From Theropithecus gelada (lineage: Eukaryota; Chordata; Mammalia; Primates; Cercopithecidae), in NCBI RefSeq assembly GCF_003255815.1, contig NC_037681.1, positions 72,300,338 to 72,364,337 of the forward strand: DNA of 64,000 nt, given 5' to 3'. The notes below the pieces were generated by a model. It was not told the DNA's origin, did not search any database, and worked only from the letters and a program-made list of their open reading frames with translations. A program made the position numbers and the translations under genes. Positions 1-11,959 of this stretch are shown piece by piece; the stretch's first letter is position 1; the number at the start of each line of letters is the position of its first letter.

Positions 1-53
1 TGGGAAATACATACATTAAATATTAGTTCTGCTGTTATTGACTCTTTAGTAAT

Positions 54-367
54 GAGGCCAGGCTCACACCTGTAATCCCAGCACTTTGAGAGACCAAAGC
101 AGGTGGATCACCTGAGGTCAGGAGTTTGAGAACATCCTGGCCAACATGGTGAAACCTCGTCGCTACTAAAAATACATACAATTAGCCAGGCGTGGTGGCA
201 CGCTTTTCTGGTCCCATCTACTTAGGAGGCTGAGGCAGGAGAATTGCTTGAACCTGGGAGGCGGAGGTTGCAGTGAGCCGAGGTTATGCCACTGCATTCC
301 ACCCTGGGCGATAGAGTGAGACTCCATGTCAAAAAAATATAATAATGAAATAAAAGTAAATAAACAA
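54..367 (+). mobile_element. AluS-like SINE
   Basis: A nearly complete dimeric Alu, read forward. Recognisable blocks are tgtaatcccagcactttg, gatcacctgaggtcaggag (the S-type form), attagccaggcgtggtgg and gaggcggaggttgcagtg, ending in an A-rich tail broken by ataataatg. The first bases are damaged: the usual gggcgcggtgg head is shortened to gaggccaggctcac. The many CpG losses suggest an old copy. Confidence 0.93.
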
Positions 368-1105
368 GTTGAATTAGAAATTCTAACATATTCCCTCAGT
401 ATCTCAATAAATTATTTGGAGAACCCACTAGAATACACACATCTTGCTTGAGGAACCACTGGCCTCAGGACACAGGCTTAAAGTAAATCAACAACAATTA
501 ACTATGTACATATAAGCATATCTTCCTAATTTTTGCATTGCCTGACCTAACTGTAATCTATAGCACGTCTTCCCATGCCCAGATCTATTTCTGAACTGTT
601 ATGTGACATCTCCACACAGTTCATACTTGCTTTGACTGTGACCTAAATTCCTAGCCTATTCCCTGGATAGTTTCTCAATAGTGCAGGACTGTAAATGCAC
701 ACTAGCTGTGTGTACAAGTTATATGGGAATAAAACAAGTTATGTGTTAATAAAAGTTATTTAGAAATAAAGCAAAAATTATAAACAATTTGTACCAATAC
801 CGTAATTTTTCTGTTATAAAACAGTGACATGAAAAATAAATATAATAATGGCTTAATTATAAAGTATACAACAATAGTTTATCTGATTTGAGCCTCCATA
901 TACTGTATGAGGGCCTTAAACCTCTTTCATGATACTTTCCATCTAATTATGGCTATTGTCACGGTGTGTCTGATATATACCTCAGGAAACACCCTCAGTC
1001 ACCACCTGGCATTGATTTCTGTCTCTCTGTTCTGATTCTTTTAATAATATTTGAAATTATGTCTTCCACTACCTGTACAAGGGCAAAGCAACTCACCTGT
1101 TATTA
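368..1105. other. AT-rich sequence, nothing recognised
   Basis: Low-copy-looking AT-rich DNA between two Alus. I see no reading frame with coding character, no RNA gene and no repeat family I can name. Confidence 0.5.
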
Positions 1106-1116
1106 AGAGTTAACTT

Positions 1117-1427
1117 GGCTGGGCGCGGTGGCTCAAGCCTGTAATCGCAGCATTTTGGGAGTTCGAGGCAGGCAGATCACGAGGTCAGGAGATTGATACC
1201 ATCTTGGCCAACATGGTGAAACCCTGTCTCTACTGAAAAAACAAAAATTAGCTGGGCATGGTAGTGCATGCCTGTAATCCCAGCTACTCGGGAGGCTAAG
1301 GCAGGAGAATAGCTTGAACCAGGGAGTCGGAGGTTGCAGTGAGCCGAGATTGCACCACTGCACTCCAGCCTGGCGACAGAGCAAGACTCCGTCTCAAAAA
1401 GAAAGAAAGAAAGAAAAAAAAAAAAAC
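1117..1427 (+). mobile_element. AluY-type SINE with target-site duplication
   Basis: A full-length forward Alu starting ggctgggcgcggtggctc. It carries the Y-type gatcacgaggtcaggaga block and ends in an A/GAAA tail. It is flanked by an 11-bp direct repeat, agagttaactt, at 1106-1116 and 1428-1438, so both insertion borders are defined. The ggctcaagcc near the head is the form I associate with Old World monkey AluYRa elements; the human AluY consensus has ggctcacgcc. The open frame across it on the minus strand is an Alu artefact. Confidence 0.94.
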
Positions 1428-1439
1428 AGAGTTAACTTG

Positions 1440-2647
1440 AATTTATTTAAATCATAACTTGGAATTTCACCATTAAACCATTATATAATATTTTTCTTAC
1501 TCTGTTCAGAGTAATATACCAGAGTAAGTACCATTTTATAATCTTGTATAGTTCAGTGGCATCTCCATGAAACTCATATAAGTAGCTTTCAATTAAAAAT
1601 TAAAGATTTTTTTCAGAAAGAATTTTTTGATTAATTGGTCAGTCAATATTCACTAATTGATTTCTTATGGCATGTTAGCTTTATTCATAAGATAGGCATC
1701 ATATAAAAGAATTGTAAGCATGATTTCCTTTTCAGTGTATGGGCAGTATAATTGGAGAGCCAAAAAAAATACATGGGAAATTATTGATGCCAAAATTACA
1801 TAAAATGTAATACAGAAAATGTAATTGGAAACTCTTCTTGATATACTCTCTTTCTTCATATTGAATCACATGGATAGCTATCAGTTCAAATAGGAATTTT
1901 TAAGGAAGTCCTTTATGGATTTCACCTCACTCCAATGTGTCCACACTCAGTGTTTTCTCAGAATAAAGAAACTCAATTATTTTACATAATTTTTAAAATT
2001 GTTTTCTTTTTCTTTGCCCACCATATTCTCAAAAGGACACCTTAAGCCTCTCAAAAGCACAAAATACAAATTCTATTTCTTTGTCAACCCTCTGTCTAGC
2101 AGAGTTCTAGGTAAAGAATAAATGCATGACTGATTGTTTTAATGAGAGCTTATGGGTGTTGTTAAATCCCTTACTATCTGAGGACATCCTTGCTTATGGC
2201 AGCCCCTTGATTTTAAAAGTCCCTCCATAGTGGAATAAAGGCAAAATACAGTGATTTGAAGGAATTGGGGAGAGAAATTTTAAGACTTCCTTTTGGGAAA
2301 ATTTCAGGCAAAAAAATTACATCTTAAAATCCATTCCAGGTTTTTGATTGTATGATTAACAATGTACAATTGATGTTGAAAATAATATTTTCTCACTTGC
2401 CACAGCCTCTTCTTTGCATTCTCTCACTCTTAGGTATTATTTATTAGCTCAGTACCTGCATTATTTACAGGAACTGAAAAATAGGGCTAAAGATTATAAA
2501 ATCTCACATTTTGCTTACTTTTATGCAGGTTAAATGAAAGAGTTTTGTAATTGTTTCTGCCAACCAGGAGGTTCAAATGTTTATTAAAATAAATTTTGGA
2601 TAAATTATGATTAATGTCCTTCTGGTCTGTTTTGCTTGAGCATATTA
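1440..2647. other. AT-rich sequence, nothing recognised
   Basis: AT-rich single-copy-looking DNA. The short open frames lack coding character. No repeat family was recognised. Confidence 0.5.
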
Positions 2648-2648
2648 T

Positions 2649-2680
<32 letters not shown>
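2648..2680. repeat. (AC)n microsatellite with TA end
   Basis: An uninterrupted run of about fourteen AC units ending in atatat. The length suggests it is polymorphic. Confidence 0.95.
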
Positions 2681-2681
<1 letters not shown>

Positions 2682-4521
2682 ACTTTATATAAAACTATAA
2701 ATACTGGGAACTAGCACTAGAACTGTACTTTTCAGTACAGTATCAGTAAAAAAAAAATTAAGATTTTTTTATGATTGATTTTACATTTAAACCTAGTCTA
2801 AAGGAAAAATAATCAAGAGTAACACAAGTGTTGTATAACATGAGTTGGTAAAGAAAATACCAATAGCTCAAACCTGACAAAAGCATTGAGAATGCCAGAA
2901 AAGAAATATTAACCTTTAAATTTAATTGAAACATGATATTTGTCTCTTTTGAAACATTTCTTTCTCTACAAAAATCTGTTCCTTCAGAACCTGTTCACGC
3001 CATAATATTCTATCTTTTTTTTAACTGGTCAACATATTTATTTGTAATTGTTCTGAAATTGTTTCCTGTGAGGTTTTCTATTACTTAAACTGTCTTTGTA
3101 CACATAATTTTCCTTTCATGCGTTTTATGAATTTTTTTATTTCTATGGTCGATAGAGAATGACTTCATAATTCATTTCTGAATAAGCGAAATAATTTAAA
3201 GACATTTTAAAGTGGGTGTATCTACTTGTTTGGAGCTTTGGCAAATCATGTTTCTTATTTGGAGCCTCTGGAGGAATGTTGACTTACCATGGTAAAAATT
3301 AACTGGTGAAACTCTAAAGAAAACACAGACTCTACACACAGTCTTGTCCGAAACTTACTCATCCTGAAACCACTGAATTTCAAAGACCTAGATACTTCCT
3401 TCTGTGATGTCCCCTGAGATCAGAGAATGAAAAATCCCTCATAAATATACATCATATACAGCTGTTTGATTTATGCATTATGCAGAAACTAAGAAAACAG
3501 AGTTATGTGTAACCTTGCAATAAAATGTGCACCCACCAAAAAACATCCAAAACATTGTTTCCAAAAGAAGTGGTGTGAAGCATTTTAGTGTTTAATGAAT
3601 ATTGAAGAATAGTGCAATTATTGAAATTTGGCATTTAAAAATGTTTTTAAATTATTAGGAAGCTACCGTAACCTGTTTACTAAATCCTCAATTCTTTCTC
3701 TCCCAGTTTTTCTTACTATAAAATTTACTTTTCAAGCCAGAGAATTTTTCTTTCTGACAAAATGTAGATCTAGATTGTGCTGTCAGGATGCAGCTTCTGC
3801 ATCTCTGCTGCCATGTGGATAGAATAACTTTCTTTCCTCAACAAGTGGACAACCCCTCATAGAGATAGATTTTCTATGAAATAGTGAGATTTAATCTTTG
3901 GGCCCCTCCCTTACATCGCTTTCATAGGACCTTTCAATACCCAGTGAGGGCCCTTGGCAATAAGTTCTTCTGACAGTATATCTTGTGCTGAATGGTGGTG
4001 TTAGCTTTCAAAATTTGTAATTATTTTGGTAATTTCTGTCATCCTAGAAAAATGTGTATCATATATTTGGTATGATTGTTCCTAATTTCATATTCATTAT
4101 TTATATAATTTATAATGAACACCCCCAGCATAATATAAGTTTTATACCTATAAAATCTGAATCATCCACTTGGCCCATGCCTAGGACTTGATCTTGTCAT
4201 CTGCAGTGAGAGACTGTAGGCTCTTACTAGGAATTTATGGTAACATGGGCTCCTAACGGTCATGATTTTTATAACATGATTGCCTATGTATATCAAGTCC
4301 ACTCGCTGAACAAGTATTTTCACTCAAGGAAGGAAAAAAAAAATGAAGCAAATTGATTCTCTTCTGAAAGCTGTCGCATCAGTAACCCATCATATTCTCA
4401 TTTACTTATATTCTGGGCAGGTAGTCACCTTTGATTCATATCTCTCAGGAGTTCAAAAGTTTTTGAAACTAATTTGTGATACAAAATATAAGGAAATTCA
4501 GAATGAGATTCATTTGGCTTG
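2681..4521. other. AT-rich sequence, nothing recognised
   Basis: No gene or named repeat was recognised. Slightly more complex sequence lies around 3680-3990, but no splice-site and frame combination makes a convincing exon. Confidence 0.45.
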
Positions 4522-4585
4522 TCTCTCTCTCTTTCTTCCTTCCTTTCTTTCTTTCTTTCTTTCTCTCTCTCTCTCTTTTCTTTTC

Positions 4586-4671
<86 letters not shown>

Positions 4672-4726
4672 CTCTTTCTTTCTTTCTCTCTTTCTCTCTT
4701 TCTCTCTTTCTCTCTTTCTCTCTTTC
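4522..4726. repeat. (CTTT)n / CT-rich polypyrimidine microsatellite
   Basis: About 200 bases of almost pure C and T on the + strand: a CT-rich start, a long regular CTTT core (about 4590-4670), then a CTTTCTCT compound end. Open frames of Leu/Ser/Phe or Lys/Glu/Arg in all frames are products of the repeat and are not genes. Confidence 0.97.
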
Positions 4727-5984
4727 ATGTATTAAACTCAAATCCAGAAATTGGTGAGGTTACTAGAACTCTAAGTCATAGACTTACACGTACTGAAAAA
4801 GTAGTTAGTAAAGAAAACATCCAGTAAGAGACCAGGTTAATGTTCCTGTAGTTCATTGATATTTCCACTATTACTGCCCCTGATTTTTAACTTTAGTTTT
4901 CCTTAGATTGTTGGAGTAATATATGTACCTTAAAAATTAACTGTGGAACAAGTAGATGAACATGTTACACATTTTCCTACTTTTATAAAGTTCCTACTAA
5001 CTATATTTTCCCAAAAGTGCTCAACAATAGAGTCTGGTGCTAAAAAGCAGAGTAGGCTAAATTTAGATCAATGTGAAATGTCCTACTTATTTCCTATGAA
5101 CTTAATTGATTGAGCTCATTTTAGGGGTATCTTTCCGATTGACCAGAAACTTGGCTCATTAGACCAACTCACAAAGTGATCTTTTAAAAGAAAGAGTTTT
5201 CAATACATTTGTTCATGTTCCATTCCACTGAGAATGGTGCTATTTAAAACTAAATACAATAATTTTAGATATTGTACAGTAGGTATAATTTTAAATATAG
5301 TACATGGGATTTCGATTTTAGGCACTGTTTATGAGGCATTTCTCCTTAAATTATTCTATACTTAAACATAACAAATTCTATGGAGAGGTTTCTTTCAAAA
5401 GTCAATTCAGCCACATTTAGACTCAAATATTCCCTAATTTTTTTTAAGTTTAACTGAAGTCCAAATAGTATACTTGTGTTTCTTTTAAATTAAGTCCCAC
5501 ATGTTAACTTTACAACAGAAAGTCCATGTATTGTATTATTAGTCTAAATCTTCATTTTACTGTGTAGTTAACACAAACATTCATTTAACACACTATGTTT
5601 AATTTCTCATTGAGTTTTGGCTTATGGTAGTCTAATAACAGTTAAACAATGCCCCACTTAATGCAAGTTAAGAAATAAGTGAACCTATGCCATAGAAAAA
5701 TATCACAGTAAGGGAAAATATTACAATAAAGGAAAAATAATGGAAGAATATCAGAGTTTGATGCTATTATACAAGACTATATTGTTTAGCAAATTACTTC
5801 CAAAATGAAGTTAGGAATTTCAGAGAATCATTTTATTATTCTCATATCAGAATGCTTGGAAAAGTGAGGGCTAAATGTATTTGTTATTTGACTGTGTGCA
5901 TTATGTCCATGGAATAGCATTTTGGAAGACCCAACATTAAGCTAGCTTTACATAACAGACAATGAGTATGTCATACTAACTTAT
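4727..5984. other. AT-rich sequence, nothing recognised
   Basis: No gene, RNA or clear repeat is seen. It is rich in A and T runs. Confidence 0.5.
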
Positions 5985-6130
5985 GATACAGTTTAATCCT
6001 GGCTTGACTCTGATAGCTTTGTGACTATAATCTTTCAGGCCTCCATTTACTTATCCAGAAAATAGAAATAATAATATGTAATTAATAGATGCCTGGTGAA
6101 TATTAAATTCATTAATATTTGTCAACTATT
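5985..6130 (+). repeat. MIR fragment
   Basis: A diverged forward MIR core. The order 'tttaatcctggcttgac', 'gctttgtgactata', 'cctccatttacttatcc' and 'aatagaaataataata' matches the MIR central-to-3' layout (CTGGCTCTGCC, GTGTGACC, CTCAGTTTCCTCATC, ATGGGGATAATAATA). Confidence 0.65.
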
Positions 6131-7059
6131 TTTCACAGACTTTTCATTTAGTAAGTACACAATAATTAATAAGTAAGCACTCATATATGAATGTGTGTAC
6201 ATATTTATCATAAACAGATCCTCAGTAATTAGTGTAGAAATAATGTTCCAGATAATCCAAGGTTACTTAAAGTTTTTCAGAAAGCTACCCTTCTATGATC
6301 TGGCATAATTTTTTTGTCATTTTGGCAAGTATATAGAGAATGTATGTCAATCTTCCTATTAGTTTGAACTAAGCAAAGTTATAAAGGCATATTTATCGAG
6401 GTGGAATGTTGAAAACAACAATCATTTTGAAGTAAATCTATGATACTTTGGTCTCTTCCAGTGTCCAGGTAACTTATTCCACAACTTTCTTCTCTCTTTG
6501 TTAATAATACAATGTGTTTTATACCTGCCGGCACTAACATTTTGTTACCATTTGTAATAATGTTACTGCTCTAGTATTTATCCATGAATGTCCTGGAGGG
6601 GAAAAAAAAATCTCATATATATCTAAGTGATGTGCTTGACATATAGTAAGTTCTCTGTAAGTATTTTTTGGTATATTTATTTATTTTTTTAAAAAAACTA
6701 CTTGGAAAGTTTTCTGTGTGCTTTTATATTAGAACTTGACCTGTGAAGTACCTCCAGGAAATTTTGAAAAGAGTGCTGGCATATGACAATGTGTAAGTTT
6801 ATATTTCATGTCTATGCATGCCATTAAAATTCTAATAATGTAGTTGACAGAGCCTTTCTTCTTGTCCCTTAAGGACTAAATTTGTGGTTTGCTCTAGATT
6901 GTCCCACTTAGCACAAGCTAGGTGAAATTTCAGCTATAGCCAACTTTTTTTTTTTTTTTTACCAGCATTAAAAACATTTTCATATATTTTTCCTGTATTA
7001 TTTCACTTATTTGTGTGTGTGTGTTTCTATCACAGTGCCACATCAAAATCCTCTTCTCA
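6131..7059. other. AT-rich sequence with T16 run and possible MIR/L2 tail
   Basis: Mostly unrecognised. The stretch near 6628-6665 (gtgcttgacatatagtaag) resembles the shared 3' end of MIR/L2 elements (GTGCCTGGCACATAGTAAG), but too little remains to assign. A run of sixteen T lies at 6945-6960. Confidence 0.4.
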
Positions 7060-7275
7060 AACTACCATAGTATAGTGATTAATAGTTCAGTCTCTAGATC
7101 TAGACCATCTATGGACATATCTCGGCTCTGCTGTTACCAGCCGTACAATGCTGGAGAATCTGTTCAAGAGAAATGTGCTTCAGTTACTTCTCTCTAAAGT
7201 GGTAGTAGCTATAGCACCTGTTCCGTAGATGTGGATTAGAACACTGCGTGACATCTAGAAAATGTTTAATCAATG
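7060..7275 (+). repeat. MIR fragment
   Basis: A forward MIR: 'ccatagtatagtgattaatag' resembles the MIR head, followed by 'tctcggctctgctgttaccag', 'cttcagttacttctctctaaa', 'gtggtagtagctatagcac' and a tail with 'gacatctagaaaatgtttaat'. It is strongly diverged, as expected of an ancient SINE. Confidence 0.7.
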
Positions 7276-8744
7276 ATGTTACTGTACTTGTTGCTGTTAT
7301 TGTTGCTCTGTCAGGTTAGGAAAACTCTCATTTACCCTAGCATTCTCTCAAAGTGAAATACAGATCATTACCTCTAGACATCATGTCCAAGTAACTCAGA
7401 ATTATTTAGAAATCATTTATCTAAATAATTTAGAATATTTCCTGTTATAATTTAAAGTTGATTGTATTTGAAAGTGCGTGTTTCAGTCTAGTATGAGATA
7501 ATCTCGAGGAAATAAAAATGTATTGGTCTATTTTACATTTTTATATAATGAAGGAGATAATTACTTTCTATTACAAATGATGACACTTGACATTTGTTTC
7601 TTTTTACTTTTAATTTTTACTTATATTTTGTTTATTATGAATATTTGCTTTTTTAAAGGTGGGAAGAAATCAACCAATCAAACATTAAAAAGCAATATGG
7701 AGGAGGGTTATATAATGCCCACTTATATTTCTCTTATAATTTTAAATATTTTCATAATTAACAGTATGATTAGAATTGGTAATATTAAAATGCCATCAAA
7801 AGAATCTAAATATGTGTGCTTTCTGTTGAAGTCGTGTTAGATGTTTCAGTGGATTCAAAGTGTTGTTATAAGAAAATGTGATTTATCAAGACTTTCATGT
7901 GTAAAACAAACGGCATTTTCCATGACTACTTGGCCAGGCTTTCAGATTCCAATGCCAAGATGTTGTATTTTGATATTGCAGTTTTGTAACAACAACAAAG
8001 ATTAGTGAACTTCTGGAACTAAAAAAATATTCTAAACAAATTATCACCATTCTACTTCTTACAGAGCATTTAAGGAACACATATATGCATATATCCTTGC
8101 TCTTTGTGCTATAGATCCTGAGCCAGGGTTGCTTCCTTCTGACCGTGTGAGTTCATAATTAAGACCTAACCTTGATGTACCCAGGGCTTAAAGATCAAAT
8201 GTGTCCTTAGGACACTTTGGAAATCTATATTGTAGTACAGGTGACTCAGCAGCAATCAGTCTTTCTGCCATCCCTTCTTTTACTTCAGGACCCAGAAAAG
8301 TTGTAGTTTATTTCTTTTCCTGTGATCAAGCCTTGGTTTTTCTCTTTTTTTCCTCCACCTTTTGTATCTCATTCTTTAATTTGTTTCTCTGTCGATAACT
8401 AGCCCAATGCCTGAGCATCTTCCCCTTAAGACAAAGCCTCTGTGTTTCTTCAGCTCCTGAAATGACTGGCATGCTGAAAATGAGCTCAGGGCATTAGTCT
8501 TTGCTACCAAGCCACTACAAATTCCATTCCCTTTTTCCCTGAGTGTGCACACACCGCTTGTTCACAGACTCCAACTTAGTTATTAAGCCACATCTGTATG
8601 CAGTTTGTACTCTGCTCCCTTTGACCTGCTGGTCCCAGAAGTTATTCGCCATATTCTACCTTGACCATGTTGTCTACTTGTCAACGTGCATGTCAATTAG
8701 CACTTGTAACATTTATTGACCATTTATTATTGACTAGCCACTCT
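7276..8744. other. Low-copy sequence, nothing recognised
   Basis: 7276-8100 is AT-rich. 8100-8700 has more balanced composition and looks single-copy. Open frames near 7523 and 8201 are short, hydrophobic and lack codon bias, so I do not call them. Confidence 0.45.
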
Positions 8745-8965
8745 TTTAATTGATTTATGAATAACTAACATACTTAATCATCATGTAAGCATAATAGGGT
8801 ACAATTAGTTCCCCGACTTTATATAGGAACAAACAGACTTTCAGAAAGGTAAGGTGACATATCCACAGTAAGAAAGCCTGTATATATGGAACTGGGAATT
8901 GAACCCGTATGTCTGACCAGAGGGTCCATACACTTAACCATTGTGCTGTCATGTCTTCCACAGCC
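8745..8965 (-). repeat. MIR, nearly complete
   Basis: A reverse-strand MIR with the diagnostic complement order: 'cagaaaggtaaggtgacat', 'ggaactgggaattgaaccc', 'tctgaccagagggtccata' and 'cttaaccattgtgctgtc'. This is one of the better-kept MIRs in the window. Confidence 0.88.
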
Positions 8966-9545
8966 TGCTTTTCTACTTCTCTCTTTCTCTTTCTTTCCTG
9001 GTCTCTGTTGCAATTCCTACCTTTCAACTCCCTTCTGACCATGGACAGTTTGCAAAATGCCAGAGGTGCGTCTCAAAGAAGCTCCAAATAGGAGTGTGTA
9101 CTACCTTTAAGTCAGCTCCTCAGTTGTCTTCTTTGGCTTGAGAAGTACTTCATCACTTTTTACACAGGTTTAATTATCCTCAAATATGAGTTTTCTAATA
9201 CTACAGCTAATATATGTAATGTCAAAGGACTAACAGAATACTAGGCAAATATTAAATTATACGTGTGAGCTTTCTCTTTACTCCTTTTTATGTTCATTAG
9301 CAAACAGATAAAGCCATAATAGATTTTTTAAGGAATATTTTGTTTTGTTTTGATTTGGACTTATATATCTATTAACAATAAACCAAACATTGCGGATTAA
9401 AGCAAATCTGCCAATTATGTTTTACAAACACTATCTTCTGAAAGGTTCCTGGGCACAAGATACTGTTCTAGTAATATTTCACATTTTTTTTTTAAATTTT
9501 AGAGAAGATATTCTAAGACTCCAAAGTTAGATAGTATTTGGTCAG
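8966..9545. other. Low-copy sequence, nothing recognised
   Basis: Unrecognised AT-rich DNA between a MIR and an LTR. Confidence 0.45.
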
Positions 9546-9911
9546 TGTCTTAGTTTGAGTGAATATAAAAAATTATCATAGAATAAGTGGTTCAAGCAAC
9601 AAAAATGTATTTTTTACAATCTGGAGGCTGCAAAGTCCAGAATCAAGATACTGGCAGATCTGGTGTCTGATGAGTACCCACCTTCTTCTTTGCAGATGAT
9701 CATCTTTTTGTTGTGTCCTCACATGACAAAGAGCAGAGAGAGCAAGCCCTCTTGTGTCTCTTCTTATACAGACACCAATTTCATCATGAAAGTTCTATCT
9801 TCATGTCCTAATTGACTCTCAAATGCCCCATCTCCAAATACTACCACATTTGGGGATTAGGATTTGAACATATGCATTTTGGTGGGAGACAAACATACAG
9901 TTCATAGCCAC
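9546..9911 (-). mobile_element. MLT1-like solo LTR (ERVL-MaLR)
   Basis: A nearly complete mammalian-apparent LTR in reverse orientation. It begins tgtcttagtttgag and passes through 'ctggaggctgcaaagtcca', 'ttgtgtcctcacatgaca', 'gtgtctcttcttatacag', 'atgccccatctccaaatac' and 'ggggattaggatttgaaca', ending at 'acaaacatacagttcatag'. These match the reverse complement of MLT1/MST LTRs. No internal retroviral sequence adjoins it, so it is a solo LTR. Confidence 0.85.
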
Positions 9912-11562
9912 CAATACCTTTGTTGTATTTTCACAAAAATGATGTCTAAACAACAAATGTTCAATTACTCATGCCATCTAAACAAAGGGTTACTATTAGG
10001 AAAATGAGTTAATTCCTTAGGAATTTTTATTTCAGAGATTATTGGAGATGTGAGGTGATGAAGTGTAAGTGACATGGTGTTATTAGGAAGGATACCCCTA
10101 CAGGAGATAAAATCCCTTAGTTGTAGAATCTACTCTATCAAAAATCCTTTAGTTCTAGTATTTATTCTGTCATTGACAGAACAATCGTCTCTAATATCAT
10201 CAAAGTTCTTCAACAACTATGAAATGTGATAACAGAACTAAATAATTTCAGAATGCTTTTCCAGGATCAAATTATATTTTCTTGATAGCATAAATAGCAG
10301 AGAACAATTTTAATTATGACACATAGTCAATATTGTTTTGTTCTTTGTTGGGGAAAATGTTGAGTATCAACATGACTTCTCTGTATTTGCCTTAGGAATG
10401 TTTCCAAATAAAATATGCTTCATATTGGTATTTAAATATCTTTATCAATTATTTTATTTCAAAAGCAAGAACATGTGTCCTTACTCTTCAGAAAGTTTTA
10501 TGTTTTCAGTTTAATCTCCTACTGCTTAATATTTTCAGGTCAAATGCTCCTTGGCTTTAGAAATCATTCATTAAATACAGGGGACAAGTGGTGTTAGAGG
10601 GAAGATTGTGTTGTGATTGTTTTACTTTTGATTTCTTCTTTTAGCCTCCTAAGAAAGACTCTGTACCCCATGTTAATACTATATAGCAGGAGTCAGTTTT
10701 TGCATCATTGGTGTTAGTGAAGAGTGACACATATGACAAAGGTTAGGATGCTTTTAGAACCATTTGACAGCAATGACCACTGAAGATAGAAGTGGTTTTC
10801 CACTAATTTTTCTGGAAATAGAGCAGTGATATCTCTGTCCAAGAGTTTCCATTTGACTTAGAAGACCTTCATCCCATTTGTGTCTGTCAATAGTTTCCTC
10901 ATTTGCTGAAATTCTGTATAAATACTATTCTTTCCCTTTAAATTTTCTCCAGTTGGAATTAAAATCTTTTTTTTTTTTTTTTTTGGTGGGATAAAAGGAA
11001 AAAGAAAATCTATAACAGCCGTTCAATTGTAGTCCTATGAGAGTAAATTCTGTAATATATTTTTGATTTATGCTTGTATAAATTCTTGTTTTATCTCCCG
11101 TTGTCACTAGAGGAGGGCTGACAGCAGGAGTTATAGATTGATTGATTCTATATCTCCAAAATGCCTAGAGCAGTGCAATTAGTATGATGTGAACTTATTC
11201 AGTATGAGTTAGATTGGATTGAAATGATTAAGGGAATGGAACACTGAGTCTAGAGCCATTTTAGTTCAACATTTGCTACCTACCCCCTTCCTGCATATCT
11301 GTGTTTATAATCGTCATTGATTGTAGCTCAAATTTGCTGACAGAGAATCTTGTTTCTCTTAACTCCCCTAAATTTCTCATCCTATTTTTGTTCATCTTCT
11401 ACCTCTAAAACTTAGAATAGGAGAATGTAATTGATATGCTACATAACTCACTGCTTTTGAGTGAATGGTTGACAGTAAAAAAAGTACTGATTTTTACCAG
11501 TAACAAATCACTGCTCTGTAGTGATAAAAAAAAATTTTTTTTATGGTTTTTTTTTTTTTTTT
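9912..11562. other. Low-copy sequence, nothing recognised
   Basis: Single-copy-looking sequence with moderate complexity at 10540-10930 and a run of about 18 T near 10967-10984. No gene evidence. Confidence 0.45.
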
Positions 11563-11574
11563 AAGGACACAAAC

Positions 11575-11959
11575 ATGAGTTTGTGTCCTTTGTAGGGACA
11601 TGGATGCAGCTGGAAACCATCTTTCTTAGCAAACTATCACAAGAACAGAAAACCAAACACCGCATGTTCTCACTCATAGGTGGGAACTGAACAATGAGGT
11701 CACTTGGACTCGGGAAGGGGAACATCACACACCGGGGCATATCATGGGGAGGGGGGAGGGGGGAGGGATTGCATTGGGAGTTATACCTGATGTAAATGAC
11801 GAGTTGATGGGTGCTGACGAGTTGATGGGTGCAGCACGCCAACATGGTACAAGTATACATATGTAACAAACCTGCACATTATGCACATGTACCCTAGAAC
11901 TTAAAGCATAATAATAATAAAAAATAAATAAAATAAAAAAATAAAAAATTAAAAAAAAG
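11575..11959 (+). mobile_element. 5'-truncated young L1 (3' end of ORF2, 3'UTR, tail)
   Basis: Starts inside the last codons of ORF2 (atgagtttgtgtcctttg) and continues through the 3'UTR: the G-rich polypurine block near 11747-11768, the 'acacaccggggc' landmark, then 'aacaaacctgcacattatg' and 'ccctagaacttaaag' before an A-rich tail broken by TAA units. The 3'UTR holds an 18-bp tandem duplication (gacgagttgatgggtgct/a) at 11798-11833, which the human L1PA form lacks. A 12-bp inverted copy of its own start sits immediately 5' of the element (see findings). Confidence 0.95.

Noticed and set aside
4343..4827. Several overlapping 70-130 residue frames rich in Ser/Leu/Phe or Lys/Glu/Arg
   Set aside because: They are translations of the (CTTT)n tract and are open in all frames because the repeat has no stops.
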